DNA of 31,807 nucleotides from UMGS1649 sp045659265 (GTDB taxonomy: Bacteria; Bacillota; Clostridia; TANB77; CAG-465). Location of the stretch: positions 1-31,807 of the forward strand of contig JAZOWO010000112.1 in assembly GCA_045659265.1 (NCBI GenBank). The letters are read 5' to 3'. Positions within the stretch are counted from its first letter, which is position 1. Every line of letters starts with the position of its first letter. The notes under the pieces were generated by a model that did no database searches, had not been told where the DNA came from, and worked only from the letters and a program-made list of their open reading frames with translations. This document shows, one piece after another, positions 14,416-21,934 of the stretch. A program made the position numbers and the translations under genes.

Positions 14416-16728
14416 TTAACCAATAATTTCTAGTGTTGTACCAGTTATTATTAATCTTTTCATTCCGGCTGTTTCAAATTTAATTTCTGCAACCTTCATA
14501 TCTGAATCTTCTGTAAGAGTTGTTACAATACCTACACCGAATTTCTTGTGTCTTACTTTATCTCCCTCTTTAACATCTGTACCTTTGTTATTGTCTTTAG
14601 CTACAACTTTTCCGATGTTTACATTCTTCAAAAAACTTGATGCATCAATTCCAATTTTAGAAGGAGCACGTCTTGGAGAATATCCTCCCATAGATTCACT
14701 TTCATTAATTTCATTAAATGTACTAGATAGCCAACTTTCAACTCTAGAATATTCACGATCAAGATATGTTTCTTGCTTCATTTTTGCTTTTTCTAGATTT
14801 TCTTTAGCAGCTTCATCTAAATATTCCTTTGGTACTTCTTCGGTAAATCTAGAAGGTATTGTATATGTTGTTGTACCATACATTGTTCTTTGTTTTGCAT
14901 TTGTTAAGAATAATTCTTTCTTAGCTCTTGTTATACCAACATAGCAAAGTCTTCTTTCTTCTTCTATTCCATTATCTTCATCAATACTTCTTTTAGATGG
15001 GAATAATCCTTCTTCCATACCTACTAAGAATACTACTGGATACTCTAATCCCTTAGCATTATGCATAGTCATAAGAATAACCGCTTCAGCATCTTCTTCT
15101 AGATTATCTACATCTGCAACTAAAGCAATACTATCTAAGAAGTCTGTTAAAGAATTGTCTGCATTTTCTTCTTCAAATTCTTTAGCAACACCTAGTAACT
15201 CGTAAAGGTTTTCTAGTCTAGATTCATTTTCTTGGTTCTTTTCCTTCATAAGTTCTGCTTCATAACCAGTAACTTCAAGTATTCTTTTCATAAGCTCTGA
15301 TGGAAGCATTGTATCTTTAACTGCATTTAAATCTAGTATTAATTCCTTAAAGTTTGAAAGTGCACCGCTACATCTAAGTTCTGCTATGTTAGCAGGTTCT
15401 GTAATATACTCAAACGCGCTAATTCCCATAGCTTCTGCTTTTTCTTTTATTCTATCTACAGAAGTATCTCCTATACCACGTTTAGGTTCATTTATTATTC
15501 TTGTGAAAGATACATTGTCTTTAAGATTATTTACAAGCTTTGTATATGCTAATAAATCTTTAATTTCTTTTCTAGCATAGAACTTAGTTCCACCAATTAA
15601 TCTATATGGTGTACCCGTTTTCATAAATACATCTTCAATTACACGACTTTGTGCATTTGTTCTATATAACAAAGCAAAGTCTCCATATTTGAATTTACCA
15701 GTTCTGCACATAGAATCTATTTTATCTACTATATATTCTACTTCATCATATTCATTTTTAGCAGTATAATATTTAACCTTTTCACCTTCATCATTTTCTG
15801 TCCAAAGGTTCTTTTCTATTTTAGAAGTATTGTTGTTTATTACTGCATTTGCTACATTAAGAATTGTTTTAGTACTTCTATAGTTTTGTTCTAGCTTTAC
15901 TATTTTAGCTCCGTCATATTCTTTTTCGAAATCTAGTATGTTAGATATATCTGCACCTCTAAATGCATATATACTTTGTGATTCATCACCAACAACACAC
16001 ACATTACCATGCATAGCTGCTAGCATACTTATTAGCATAAATTGTACATGGTTTGTATCTTGATACTCATCTACTAATATATGCTTAAACTTGTTTTGAT
16101 AGTAACTTAATCTATCTGGATTTTTCTTAAACAATTCTACCGTATGATTTAAAATATCGTCAAAATCTAATGAGTTATTTAGCTTTAATGTTTTTTGATA
16201 CTCATCATATATCTTAGCTATTGTTTCTTTACGATAATCTCCAGTCGCTTCTTTCATATATTTTTCTGGAGTCTTCATAAGATTCTTAGCATTACTAATT
16301 TCATTAACTAGACTAGACACAGAATAATTCTTTTCATCTATTTCAAATTTCTTAAGTAACTCTTTTAATACTTTTTGTTTATCTAGTTCATCTAGAATAT
16401 TGAAGTCTCTTGTATATCCTAAAAGTTCAATTTCTCTTTTTAATATTCTTACACAAATTCCATGGAAAGTTCCAAGCCACATTTCTTTAGCTTCATCACC
16501 AACAAGACCAGTTACTCTTTCTTTCATTTCTTTTGCCGCTTTGTTTGTAAATGTAATTGCAAGTATCTCCCAAGGTTTAGCTAGTCCTTGTTCTAAAAGA
16601 TACGCAATTCTATATGTTAAAACTCTAGTTTTTCCACTTCCTGCACCAGCAAGTATTAGAAGTGGTCCATCTGTATATGATGCCGCTTCTCTTTGTACAG
16701 GATTTAATCCACTTAATAGTTCACTCAT
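14416..16728 (-). CDS. pcrA: ATP-dependent DNA helicase PcrA/UvrD
   Basis: 770 residues, an SF1A 3'-5' helicase for nucleotide excision repair, removal of RecA and replication restart. The start MSELLSGLNPVQREAA is the Q-motif, followed by Walker A GAGSGKT (28-34), motif II DEYQD, motif III VGDESQSIYAFRGAD, motif IV LEQNYRST and late motifs including TMHNAKGLE and VGITRAKK. The C-terminal 60 residues (EGDKVRHKKFGVGIV) are the Tudor-like domain that contacts RNA polymerase in PcrA. The ATG follows directly after the stop of the DUF6873 gene, so translation is coupled. Family assignment is secure; it is the largest gene in the window. Confidence 0.96.
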   Translation of the reverse strand: MSELLSGLNPVQREAASYTDGPLLILAGAGSGKTRVLTYRIAYLLEQGLAKPWEILAITFTNKAAKEMKERVTGLVGDEAKEMWLGTFHGICVRILKREIELLGYTRDFNILDELDKQKVLKELLKKFEIDEKNYSVSSLVNEISNAKNLMKTPEKYMKEATGDYRKETIAKIYDEYQKTLKLNNSLDFDDILNHTVELFKKNPDRLSYYQNKFKHILVDEYQDTNHVQFMLISMLAAMHGNVCVVGDESQSIYAFRGADISNILDFEKEYDGAKIVKLEQNYRSTKTILNVANAVINNNTSKIEKNLWTENDEGEKVKYYTAKNEYDEVEYIVDKIDSMCRTGKFKYGDFALLYRTNAQSRVIEDVFMKTGTPYRLIGGTKFYARKEIKDLLAYTKLVNNLKDNVSFTRIINEPKRGIGDTSVDRIKEKAEAMGISAFEYITEPANIAELRCSGALSNFKELILDLNAVKDTMLPSELMKRILEVTGYEAELMKEKNQENESRLENLYELLGVAKEFEEENADNSLTDFLDSIALVADVDNLEEDAEAVILMTMHNAKGLEYPVVFLVGMEEGLFPSKRSIDEDNGIEEERRLCYVGITRAKKELFLTNAKQRTMYGTTTYTIPSRFTEEVPKEYLDEAAKENLEKAKMKQETYLDREYSRVESWLSSTFNEINESESMGGYSPRRAPSKIGIDASSFLKNVNIGKVVAKDNNKGTDVKEGDKVRHKKFGVGIVTTLTEDSDMKVAEIKFETAGMKRLIITGTTLEIIG

Positions 16729-17460
16729 TTAATTAACCTCTATTACGCCACCATAATCTACTACATCTAATCCTTCGAAATGGTGGAATTTTAACCCTTT
16801 CTTCTCTATAAACGCTTTTATTTTATTGCCATTTATTAAATTATTTATATCTCCAAATAACACAACAGTATCTCCAAATCTAGCCATAGCTCCACCAATA
16901 AAACCTTGCATATCTGAATCCTTAAATGACATTTGACTTTGCTTTATAAATATCTTGTTTGTTCTTGTTTTAAGTTTAACATCTGGTTCGTTAACATATA
17001 TAACATCTAGCCCTGCATCCATTAATGATCTTGCCACACCAATATCTGATGTAATACAAGAATTTTCATCTACTGGGAATGTGCTGCATCTAGAATAACC
17101 TTGTCCAACATCAATTAGTCTATATCCACTGTTTATTAGATATGTTTTAACCACTTCATCTGTATATTTGAAGTTGTGAATTGCATTATTACCCACAATA
17201 CACACATTATATGGTACATCTAAAGGATATTCTCCACCTACATGTGTTATGCCTGCTGTAGCAGATATAGGAAGTAAATCCATTTTTTCTGGAGCTGCAA
17301 ATAACACTCTACCAACCTTTAAATAATATATATCTACGTGTGCAGATATTTCATCATACACATCTAAATTAAAGTTATTTTCTATTAATTCGTAGCCTAA
17401 AGATTTAATAAATTCCTTTTCTACGCTTCTCATTCTAAAGTCTATGATTGCATATTTCAT
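16729..17460 (-). CDS. DUF6873-like protein (GME-fold candidate)
   Basis: 243 residues, no signal peptide or membrane segment. It resembles the DUF6873 family, which I recall being linked to the guanidino-modifying-enzyme fold (amidinotransferase/dimethylargininase-like). Suggestive features are GITHVGGEYPLDVPYNV, QGYSRCSTFPVDENSCITSDIG near residues 119-141, and a C-terminal FHHFEGLDVVDYGG. The Cys residues and the final HFEG-like segment could form an active site, but I cannot assign a reaction. The stop codon abuts the ATG of pcrA. The start lies just after a hairpin that overlaps its promoter; SD AGGTGAT (17475-17469) sits eight bases before the ATG. The function and the reason for its link to pcrA are unknown. 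Confidence 0.6.
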   Translation of the reverse strand: MKYAIIDFRMRSVEKEFIKSLGYELIENNFNLDVYDEISAHVDIYYLKVGRVLFAAPEKMDLLPISATAGITHVGGEYPLDVPYNVCIVGNNAIHNFKYTDEVVKTYLINSGYRLIDVGQGYSRCSTFPVDENSCITSDIGVARSLMDAGLDVIYVNEPDVKLKTRTNKIFIKQSQMSFKDSDMQGFIGGAMARFGDTVVLFGDINNLINGNKIKAFIEKKGLKFHHFEGLDVVDYGGVIEVN

Positions 17461-17466
17461 AAAGTA

Positions 17467-17505
17467 AAATCACCTGCTAAAAGTATACCTTTAAGCAGGT
17501 GATTT
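17467..17505 (-). terminator. Hairpin after the amidase gene, overlapping the next promoter
   Basis: Twelve perfect pairs AAATCACCTGCT / AGCAGGTGATTT (17505-17494 and 17478-17467), then after one mismatch AAAG/CTTT around loop TATAC. The T-tract on the minus strand is short (TTTT then ACTTT). It lies just after the amidase stop (17521) and ends six bases before the ATG of the next gene, so its 3' arm contains that gene's SD. Confidence 0.75.
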
Positions 17506-17510
17506 GTCAA
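17482..17510 (-). promoter_or_regulatory. Sigma-A-like promoter of the DUF6873-pcrA operon
   Basis: Perfect TTGACA (17510-17505), 17-base spacer, TATACT (17487-17482) on the minus strand. The start is expected near 17475, so the new RNA carries only the 3' arm of the hairpin, leaving AGGTGAT free to bind the ribosome. Confidence 0.75.
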
Positions 17511-17520
17511 TTGAAAAAGA

Positions 17521-18186
17521 CTATCCTAAAAGCATTTCATTAACTATTTTTTGTACTGCATAATAGTCATATCCAGCAGCTGTTAATTTATCTTTTCTGG
17601 CTTTACCATTTCCCCATAATCCTCGAATTACTTCTTTTGCTAATTCGTTATTTGTTTTCTTTCTTACCTCTTCTTTTTCTTTTGTTTCGTTTAGTTTATT
17701 TGCTTCATTTATTATATAGTCCATTTTACTTAAAAGATATTTTCCTGGGCATGCAGTAGCCGTATACATACTATGCCATGTTAAATTTTTAGCTTTAACA
17801 AGTTTTCCTAAATTGTTTCTTTTAGCTATATCTGCAACAAGTAAAATTAGCTTATCTAACGCCTTATCCGACACTGGATAATCTCCGCCAACTTTACTGT
17901 TAGACACTTCTATTGTTACAGACTCTGTATTAGACTTAAAGTTACTGTTTGTATATGCTGTATCTTTCTCGTTTACATACAAGCCTACTCTACCATCACT
18001 ACCTATACCATAATGACTTGAAGCATTTCTGTTTTTACCTCTAAAATAGTTACCACATTCCTCTATAGTTAAAACATCTGCCATATGATGAATAGTTATA
18101 CCTTTTATTTTATTTCCATTTCTTCCGTTTGTATAGTTTGTTTTATCTGCAAGTATTGTTTTATCTATTAGTTTTGAATTACTCAT
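17521..18186 (-). CDS. N-acetylmuramoyl-L-alanine amidase with Cpl-7 wall-binding domain
   Basis: 221 residues from the ATG at 18186. A start four codons upstream (18198) is open but lacks a ribosome site, whereas GGGGTG lies before 18186. The amidase_2/PGRP-type domain covers residues 5-160: zinc ligand in TIHHMADV, a substrate loop SSHYGIGSDGRVG, and WHSMYTATACPG with the second His and Cys ligands. The C-terminal 42 residues (NELAKEVIRGLWGNG, then AAGYDYYAVQKIVNEML) match the CW_7 repeat of Cpl-7 endolysin. No signal peptide. This architecture is typical of phage endolysins, but no other phage gene is nearby and a SpoIIID-like regulator lies next to it, so a domesticated or mother-cell lysis enzyme is possible. 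Confidence 0.85.
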   Translation of the reverse strand: MSNSKLIDKTILADKTNYTNGRNGNKIKGITIHHMADVLTIEECGNYFRGKNRNASSHYGIGSDGRVGLYVNEKDTAYTNSNFKSNTESVTIEVSNSKVGGDYPVSDKALDKLILLVADIAKRNNLGKLVKAKNLTWHSMYTATACPGKYLLSKMDYIINEANKLNETKEKEEVRKKTNNELAKEVIRGLWGNGKARKDKLTAAGYDYYAVQKIVNEMLLG

Positions 18187-18241
18187 ATTACACCCCATAT
18201 ATTATATGAGTAGTCTAGTTAATTGTGCTTATACATATAAA

Positions 18242-18269
18242 AAGCACACGTTTATTCTAACGTGTGCTT
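18242..18269 (-). terminator. Intrinsic terminator of the spoIIID-like gene
   Basis: Perfect 11-bp stem AAGCACACGTT / AACGTGTGCTT with a six-base loop, followed on the minus strand by TTTTTATATG. It begins six bases after the stop of the regulator gene. Confidence 0.88.
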
Positions 18270-18274
18270 CTTAT

Positions 18275-18553
18275 TTAACCTTGTTTCTTTTTGCCATATT
18301 TTGCTTTTGTAGACTGACCGCCTCTTGTAGAACGTTCGGTAACATTCTTTTCTACAAGTTCTGTAACTTTCTTAGCAAGTTCAGTGTCTCGTGTGTACCG
18401 ATCACATCTAAAATCCGCGAGTGCTCTGTGAACGTAAGACTTAGGAATACCAAAATGTGTAGCTGTTTTTCTAATCGTGCTATTTTCGTACACATAATAT
18501 TCTGCTATCTCTTGTCTTTTTTTCCGTCCTATCCTGTACTTTGACTTAAACAT
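18275..18553 (-). CDS. spoIIID: SpoIIID-like sporulation transcription regulator
   Basis: 92 residues, against 93 in B. subtilis SpoIIID. A helix-turn-helix covers residues 24-45 (STIRKTATHFGIPKSYVHRA), followed by a helix LAKKVTELVEKN and the conserved basic tail RGGQSTKAKYGKKK, which matches the RGGEATKLKYKK tail of SpoIIID. In B. subtilis the protein is made in the mother cell and switches genes between the sigma-E and sigma-K stages. The N-terminal region is basic and diverged, and there is a short insertion (RCDRYTRDTE) after the recognition helix, so this could be a paralog. SD GGAGG lies seven to nine bases before the ATG. It is a single-gene unit with its own promoter and terminator. 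Confidence 0.8.
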   Translation of the reverse strand: MFKSKYRIGRKKRQEIAEYYVYENSTIRKTATHFGIPKSYVHRALADFRCDRYTRDTELAKKVTELVEKNVTERSTRGGQSTKAKYGKKKQG

Positions 18554-18600
18554 TTTTTACCTCCATAAATTTATTTTGGTCTTTGGTTAAAACCATATAT

Positions 18601-18629
18601 ATTATATAATTTTTTAGGTAAAAAGTAAA
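18601..18629 (-). promoter_or_regulatory. Promoter of the spoIIID-like gene
   Basis: TTTACT (18629-18624), 17-base spacer, TATAAT (18606-18601) on the minus strand, sigma-A-like rather than sigma-E-like. A small inverted repeat TGGTT-AA-AACCA (18584-18595) lies near the expected start and could be an operator. Confidence 0.55.
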
Positions 18630-18648
18630 GTAAAGGGCTTGTTTTTCG

Positions 18649-19830
18649 CTAAATTTCAACATATTTCAACAAATTTAGTATTAAAACTTCTGTTGGATCT
18701 TTTATTAACGCTTCTCTTTGTTTCTTCATATACTTTGGTATTTTCTTTTTGAACTCTGCTAGTAGTTCTTCAAAAGTATAGAATTTGAATACATCCTTTT
18801 CATCAGATAAAACGTATTCTATCATAGAAACTATAGTTCTTTGGTATGTTAAAGTATCTGCTGATTTAAGTTTAGAAGATAAGTTTGGAAGTATCTTTTC
18901 AAATAACACTTTCATTGTTTCCATATTATCCTCTACACCACTTATCTTAACTTTTTTAGTTATTAATTCTATTTGTTCATCTGTAATATTTATTAATGCA
19001 TTAAATACTTTACTATCTTCTGTTGGTATAACATAGAATTTGTCCCCAATATATCCTTTAAGAACACGCATAGCATCATAATATCCCATTTCCATATCTC
19101 TACGAACAGTTTTGTTATCGCTTATGGCAATACCACTTAAAACCTTTTTACTTGGCTCTATAGTTATAATATTTAGTCCTTTTTTATTGACCCATTTAGT
19201 TACACCAATAGCATTTGTTCTTATCTCAATAAAGTCTGTATATCCTTTATCTATTAAAAGAGAAATTGGACGGTTATCATAAAAACCACCATCAATATAT
19301 GTTTTTTTATCTTTTAATAAATCTCCTTGTTTGAAGAAAGGTAGATATGAACTTGCTAAAACATAAGACGCAACTTCACCTTCTGGAATATCTTCTTTGT
19401 ACATATACACTGGCTTCATATCTGTTAAAGATACCGTAACCATACCATAATCTATTTTAGACTTTCTAAGTTTCTTTTCATCTATATATGTACTATATAA
19501 CTTCTTTAATTTAGCAGAATCCACGCCTTTATTCGAAACATTTTCTTTAAGGAAATTCATCCAATATTTAATAGATTTCATACTAACTTTTTTATCTACT
19601 AATTTTTCTATTTCTTTTTCATCTACATCTAATCCTAATGTTGATGACCCTCTATACCACGCATCATAGAGTCTATCAAAATCTCCTTGCGCAAGTACAG
19701 CAGCGTTAAACGAACCAATCGATGTTCCTACAAATCCACCAATTTTATATCCACATTCATAAACCGCTTTCATTGCTCCTAAGTGGTACCCACCTTTAAG
19801 TCCACCACCTTCTAGTACTACTCCATACAT
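18649..19830 (-). CDS. Patatin-like phospholipase
   Basis: 393 residues. A patatin fold with oxyanion loop GGGLKG (8-13), nucleophile elbow GTSIGS with Ser37, and the catalytic Asp in DGG (180-182). It is predicted to hydrolyse acyl esters of phospholipids or related lipids. No signal peptide is visible; the first residues are the first beta strand. The C-terminal 100 residues are helical and less conserved. SD AGGTGAT lies before the ATG and there is a likely promoter. It sits between a SpoIIID-like gene and ypeB in the same direction but seems to be a separate unit. I see no clear terminator after it. Its substrate and any sporulation role are not shown by the sequence. Confidence 0.88.
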   Translation of the reverse strand: MYGVVLEGGGLKGGYHLGAMKAVYECGYKIGGFVGTSIGSFNAAVLAQGDFDRLYDAWYRGSSTLGLDVDEKEIEKLVDKKVSMKSIKYWMNFLKENVSNKGVDSAKLKKLYSTYIDEKKLRKSKIDYGMVTVSLTDMKPVYMYKEDIPEGEVASYVLASSYLPFFKQGDLLKDKKTYIDGGFYDNRPISLLIDKGYTDFIEIRTNAIGVTKWVNKKGLNIITIEPSKKVLSGIAISDNKTVRRDMEMGYYDAMRVLKGYIGDKFYVIPTEDSKVFNALINITDEQIELITKKVKISGVEDNMETMKVLFEKILPNLSSKLKSADTLTYQRTIVSMIEYVLSDEKDVFKFYTFEELLAEFKKKIPKYMKKQREALIKDPTEVLILNLLKYVEI

Positions 19831-19849
19831 TTTTATATCACCTAAAAAA

Positions 19850-19879
19850 ATTATATAACAAAAGTTTTACTAAAAGCAA
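19850..19879 (-). promoter_or_regulatory. Possible promoter of the patatin-like gene
   Basis: TTGCTT (19879-19874), 18-base spacer, TATAAT (19855-19850) on the minus strand. The -10 is perfect; the -35 matches only TTG. Confidence 0.45.
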
Positions 19880-19890
19880 TGTATTTTTTG

Positions 19891-21303
19891 TCACATAGTT
19901 AAAATTCCACCTGGTGTTTCTAATATTAATAGAACATTTTCTTCTCTACCATCTTTAGCATTAATATATATAAGCACATCATGTTCGTCTATTTTACCCT
20001 TTATCTCATAAGTTAGTACTTCCTCTTTAGATTCTTTTGGAATAACTGCAAGTCTTATACTTTTTATTTCTACATCTTTATTTATTTTACTCTTTACTTC
20101 ACTTTCACTAATGGTTGGTGTTATATCTGTTCTTACTGTATGATTATATATATATCCGCTACATTCTACAGAGCAGATATCCCCATTATCCATAGCTACT
20201 TTTACTTTAATTAAATCCGGATAAAGAAGCACTCCATCTTGTACTGCCGCATAGTTTATAGTTACCATGTTGTTTGCTTCAAGGTAATATGTAGGATCAA
20301 AATTCTTAAGCCCTAATTCTTTTAGATATTCATCTCCTATTTGTTTGCATGCTTCTACATCTAATTTCTTTTCTTTAATATCTCTATCACTTAGTATTAA
20401 AAGCAGTTTGCTCTCCTGTTTAGTTATTTGTACATCTACTTCAATTTTTTCTTCTTCATCGTTATTTCTTATACATTTAACATTGAAATCTAAAAGTGGT
20501 ATATTTCCGTTTATTTCTCCGTTATATTTTATATCTTTTATTTCGTATTTTTCTTTTCTACCAAGATTTATAACACACTCTTTTACTTTTTCTGCCGCCT
20601 CTTCTACAGTTATATCTTTACCTGTTAAATTCTTTGCCTTGTTACTTACTATATGTTCAGAAAAGGCTCCATCGTATATTAATCCTTCATAATCTTCTAG
20701 CACAGAAGCTATATTGTTTATTCCTTCCAAATTAAGTTCCGCTTTATCTTTAGTTAGTTCTTCTGTCGCTACTTTTTCTACCTCATCCCATTTAATTTTC
20801 CCTTCAGTAAGTCTTGTATATATGTCTGATAAAGTATTATTTAACTTATCTGCAACTTCTCCAATTTTGTCTATATTCTTATAATCCTTTTCATCTAAAT
20901 TTGCTTCTTTAGCAATTAACACCTCTGAAAAAGAAATAACTTGAGTAAAAAATTTAGACACATTGTTAAGAGTGCTTTGGTTTACTGGAAGCGCAGAAAG
21001 ATTATCCTTTGCTCTACTTGCCTCAGCCATTATTTTAGATAAAACCGGTAGGTTATATTCACTTGTTTTAGTTATTTTTAACTTTGTAACTAATACATCT
21101 ATATTGTTTACGCTTGTTATTATCTCGTACATATTTCTGTTATTTGTATCTGTATTTTCTTGCTTTTCTCTACCATAAATATTTATACTATTCATCATAA
21201 TAAGTGTAACAAGTCCAAATACAAAGAAAGCTGTTACACCAATTACTTTAGGATTTTGTTTCTTCTTAAATTCTTTTATTGCTCTTTCTATTTTACTCAA
21301 CAT
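19891..21303 (-). CDS. ypeB: Germination protein YpeB
   Basis: 470 residues. A basic N-terminus and a membrane anchor (about 19-40, VIGVTAFFVFGLVTLIMMN) precede a long exported region. Residues 50-210 are helical; YDGAFSEHI near residue 215 matches the conserved YDG-FS-H segment of YpeB. The C-terminal half contains PepSY-like repeats (for example around TVEEAAEKVKECVI and ISESEVKSKINKDVE). In Bacillus, YpeB is needed for SleB to be stable and located in the spore cortex. The gene follows sleB with a 10-base gap; the sleB stop TAG overlaps the ribosome site TAGGTGA. This sleB-ypeB order is the classic germination operon. Confidence 0.9.
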   Translation of the reverse strand: MLSKIERAIKEFKKKQNPKVIGVTAFFVFGLVTLIMMNSINIYGREKQENTDTNNRNMYEIITSVNNIDVLVTKLKITKTSEYNLPVLSKIMAEASRAKDNLSALPVNQSTLNNVSKFFTQVISFSEVLIAKEANLDEKDYKNIDKIGEVADKLNNTLSDIYTRLTEGKIKWDEVEKVATEELTKDKAELNLEGINNIASVLEDYEGLIYDGAFSEHIVSNKAKNLTGKDITVEEAAEKVKECVINLGRKEKYEIKDIKYNGEINGNIPLLDFNVKCIRNNDEEEKIEVDVQITKQESKLLLILSDRDIKEKKLDVEACKQIGDEYLKELGLKNFDPTYYLEANNMVTINYAAVQDGVLLYPDLIKVKVAMDNGDICSVECSGYIYNHTVRTDITPTISESEVKSKINKDVEIKSIRLAVIPKESKEEVLTYEIKGKIDEHDVLIYINAKDGREENVLLILETPGGILTM

Positions 21304-21313
21304 TTTTATTCAC

Positions 21314-21850
21314 CTACTTTGTAAACCTATGTTTTCCTATTGTCGCTACAGTCTTTCTACTAAATATCCACTTATTCGTACTAGTCTTGGGGTTATAGAA
21401 AAAGAGACAACCATTTGTTGGATCTGCGCCATTGTATGCTTCTCTTGCCGCTTTGTATACAGTAGAATCTTTAGAAATTGGTTTATCGAATTGTCCATCT
21501 TTAACACAAGAAAATTGATTCTTTTGGTATATTACTCCCGAAATAGTATTTGGAAATTCCGAACTTTTAACTCTGTTCATAACGACAGCTCCAACTGCAA
21601 CTTGACCTTTGTATGGTTCACCTCTTGCTTCACCATTTATAAGACGTGCAAGCAAATCTATCATATCCCCGTTATTTGACACTGAACTTTGATCTGTTTT
21701 CTTTTTACTACTTGTTGAACTTTGATCTTTAGTAGCTGCTATAACTTCCGGGAAAAGCTTTATTTCTTTATAGTTTAACGTTATATATAACATTAAAAAA
21801 AGTGTCATTAAAATAACTATTATTACTCCAAAATTAAATATATTTTTCAT
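21314..21850 (-). CDS. sleB: Spore cortex-lytic enzyme SleB (short form)
   Basis: 178 residues. A signal anchor (about 5-27) and a Ser/Lys-rich linker lead into the SleB/CwlJ hydrolase domain (about 62-178). LLARLINGEARGE holds the catalytic Glu74, followed by GQVAVGAVVMNRV, VIYQKNQFS and NPKTSTNKWIFSRK, as in the family. The family member in B. subtilis is a lytic transglycosylase that degrades cortex muramic-delta-lactam peptidoglycan; it has an N-terminal peptidoglycan-binding domain that is missing here. Partner ypeB lies directly downstream. A sigma-G-like promoter can be proposed upstream. The pairing with ypeB makes the spore role likely. Confidence 0.9.
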   Translation of the reverse strand: MKNIFNFGVIIVILMTLFLMLYITLNYKEIKLFPEVIAATKDQSSTSSKKKTDQSSVSNNGDMIDLLARLINGEARGEPYKGQVAVGAVVMNRVKSSEFPNTISGVIYQKNQFSCVKDGQFDKPISKDSTVYKAAREAYNGADPTNGCLFFYNPKTSTNKWIFSRKTVATIGKHRFTK

Positions 21851-21875
21851 AAATACCTCTCTTTAATTTTGTTAA

Positions 21876-21904
21876 TATTTTGAGTTACAAATAAAAAAAT
21901 ATGC
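21876..21904 (-). promoter_or_regulatory. Candidate sigma-G-type promoter of sleB-ypeB
   Basis: On the minus strand GCATA (21904-21900), 17-base spacer, CAAAATA (21882-21876), against a remembered sigma-G consensus of G-ATA and CAT--TA. The -10 differs at the third base. No good sigma-A pair was seen. AT-rich sequence makes chance matches likely. Confidence 0.3.
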
Positions 21905-21920
21905 ATATATTTAATATGCA
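21894..21920 (-). terminator. Intrinsic terminator of the HD-domain gene
   Basis: Stem TGCATAT / ATATGCA (21920-21914 and 21908-21902) with a five-base loop, followed on the minus strand by A then seven T. It lies 15 bases after the stop of the HD gene. Confidence 0.7.
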
Positions 21921-21934
21921 CATTTTAATTTAAG

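Noticed and set aside
17521..18553. Prophage remnant around the amidase
   Set aside because: No integrase, holin, terminase, portal or tail gene, no att-like repeat and no change of base composition is seen around it.
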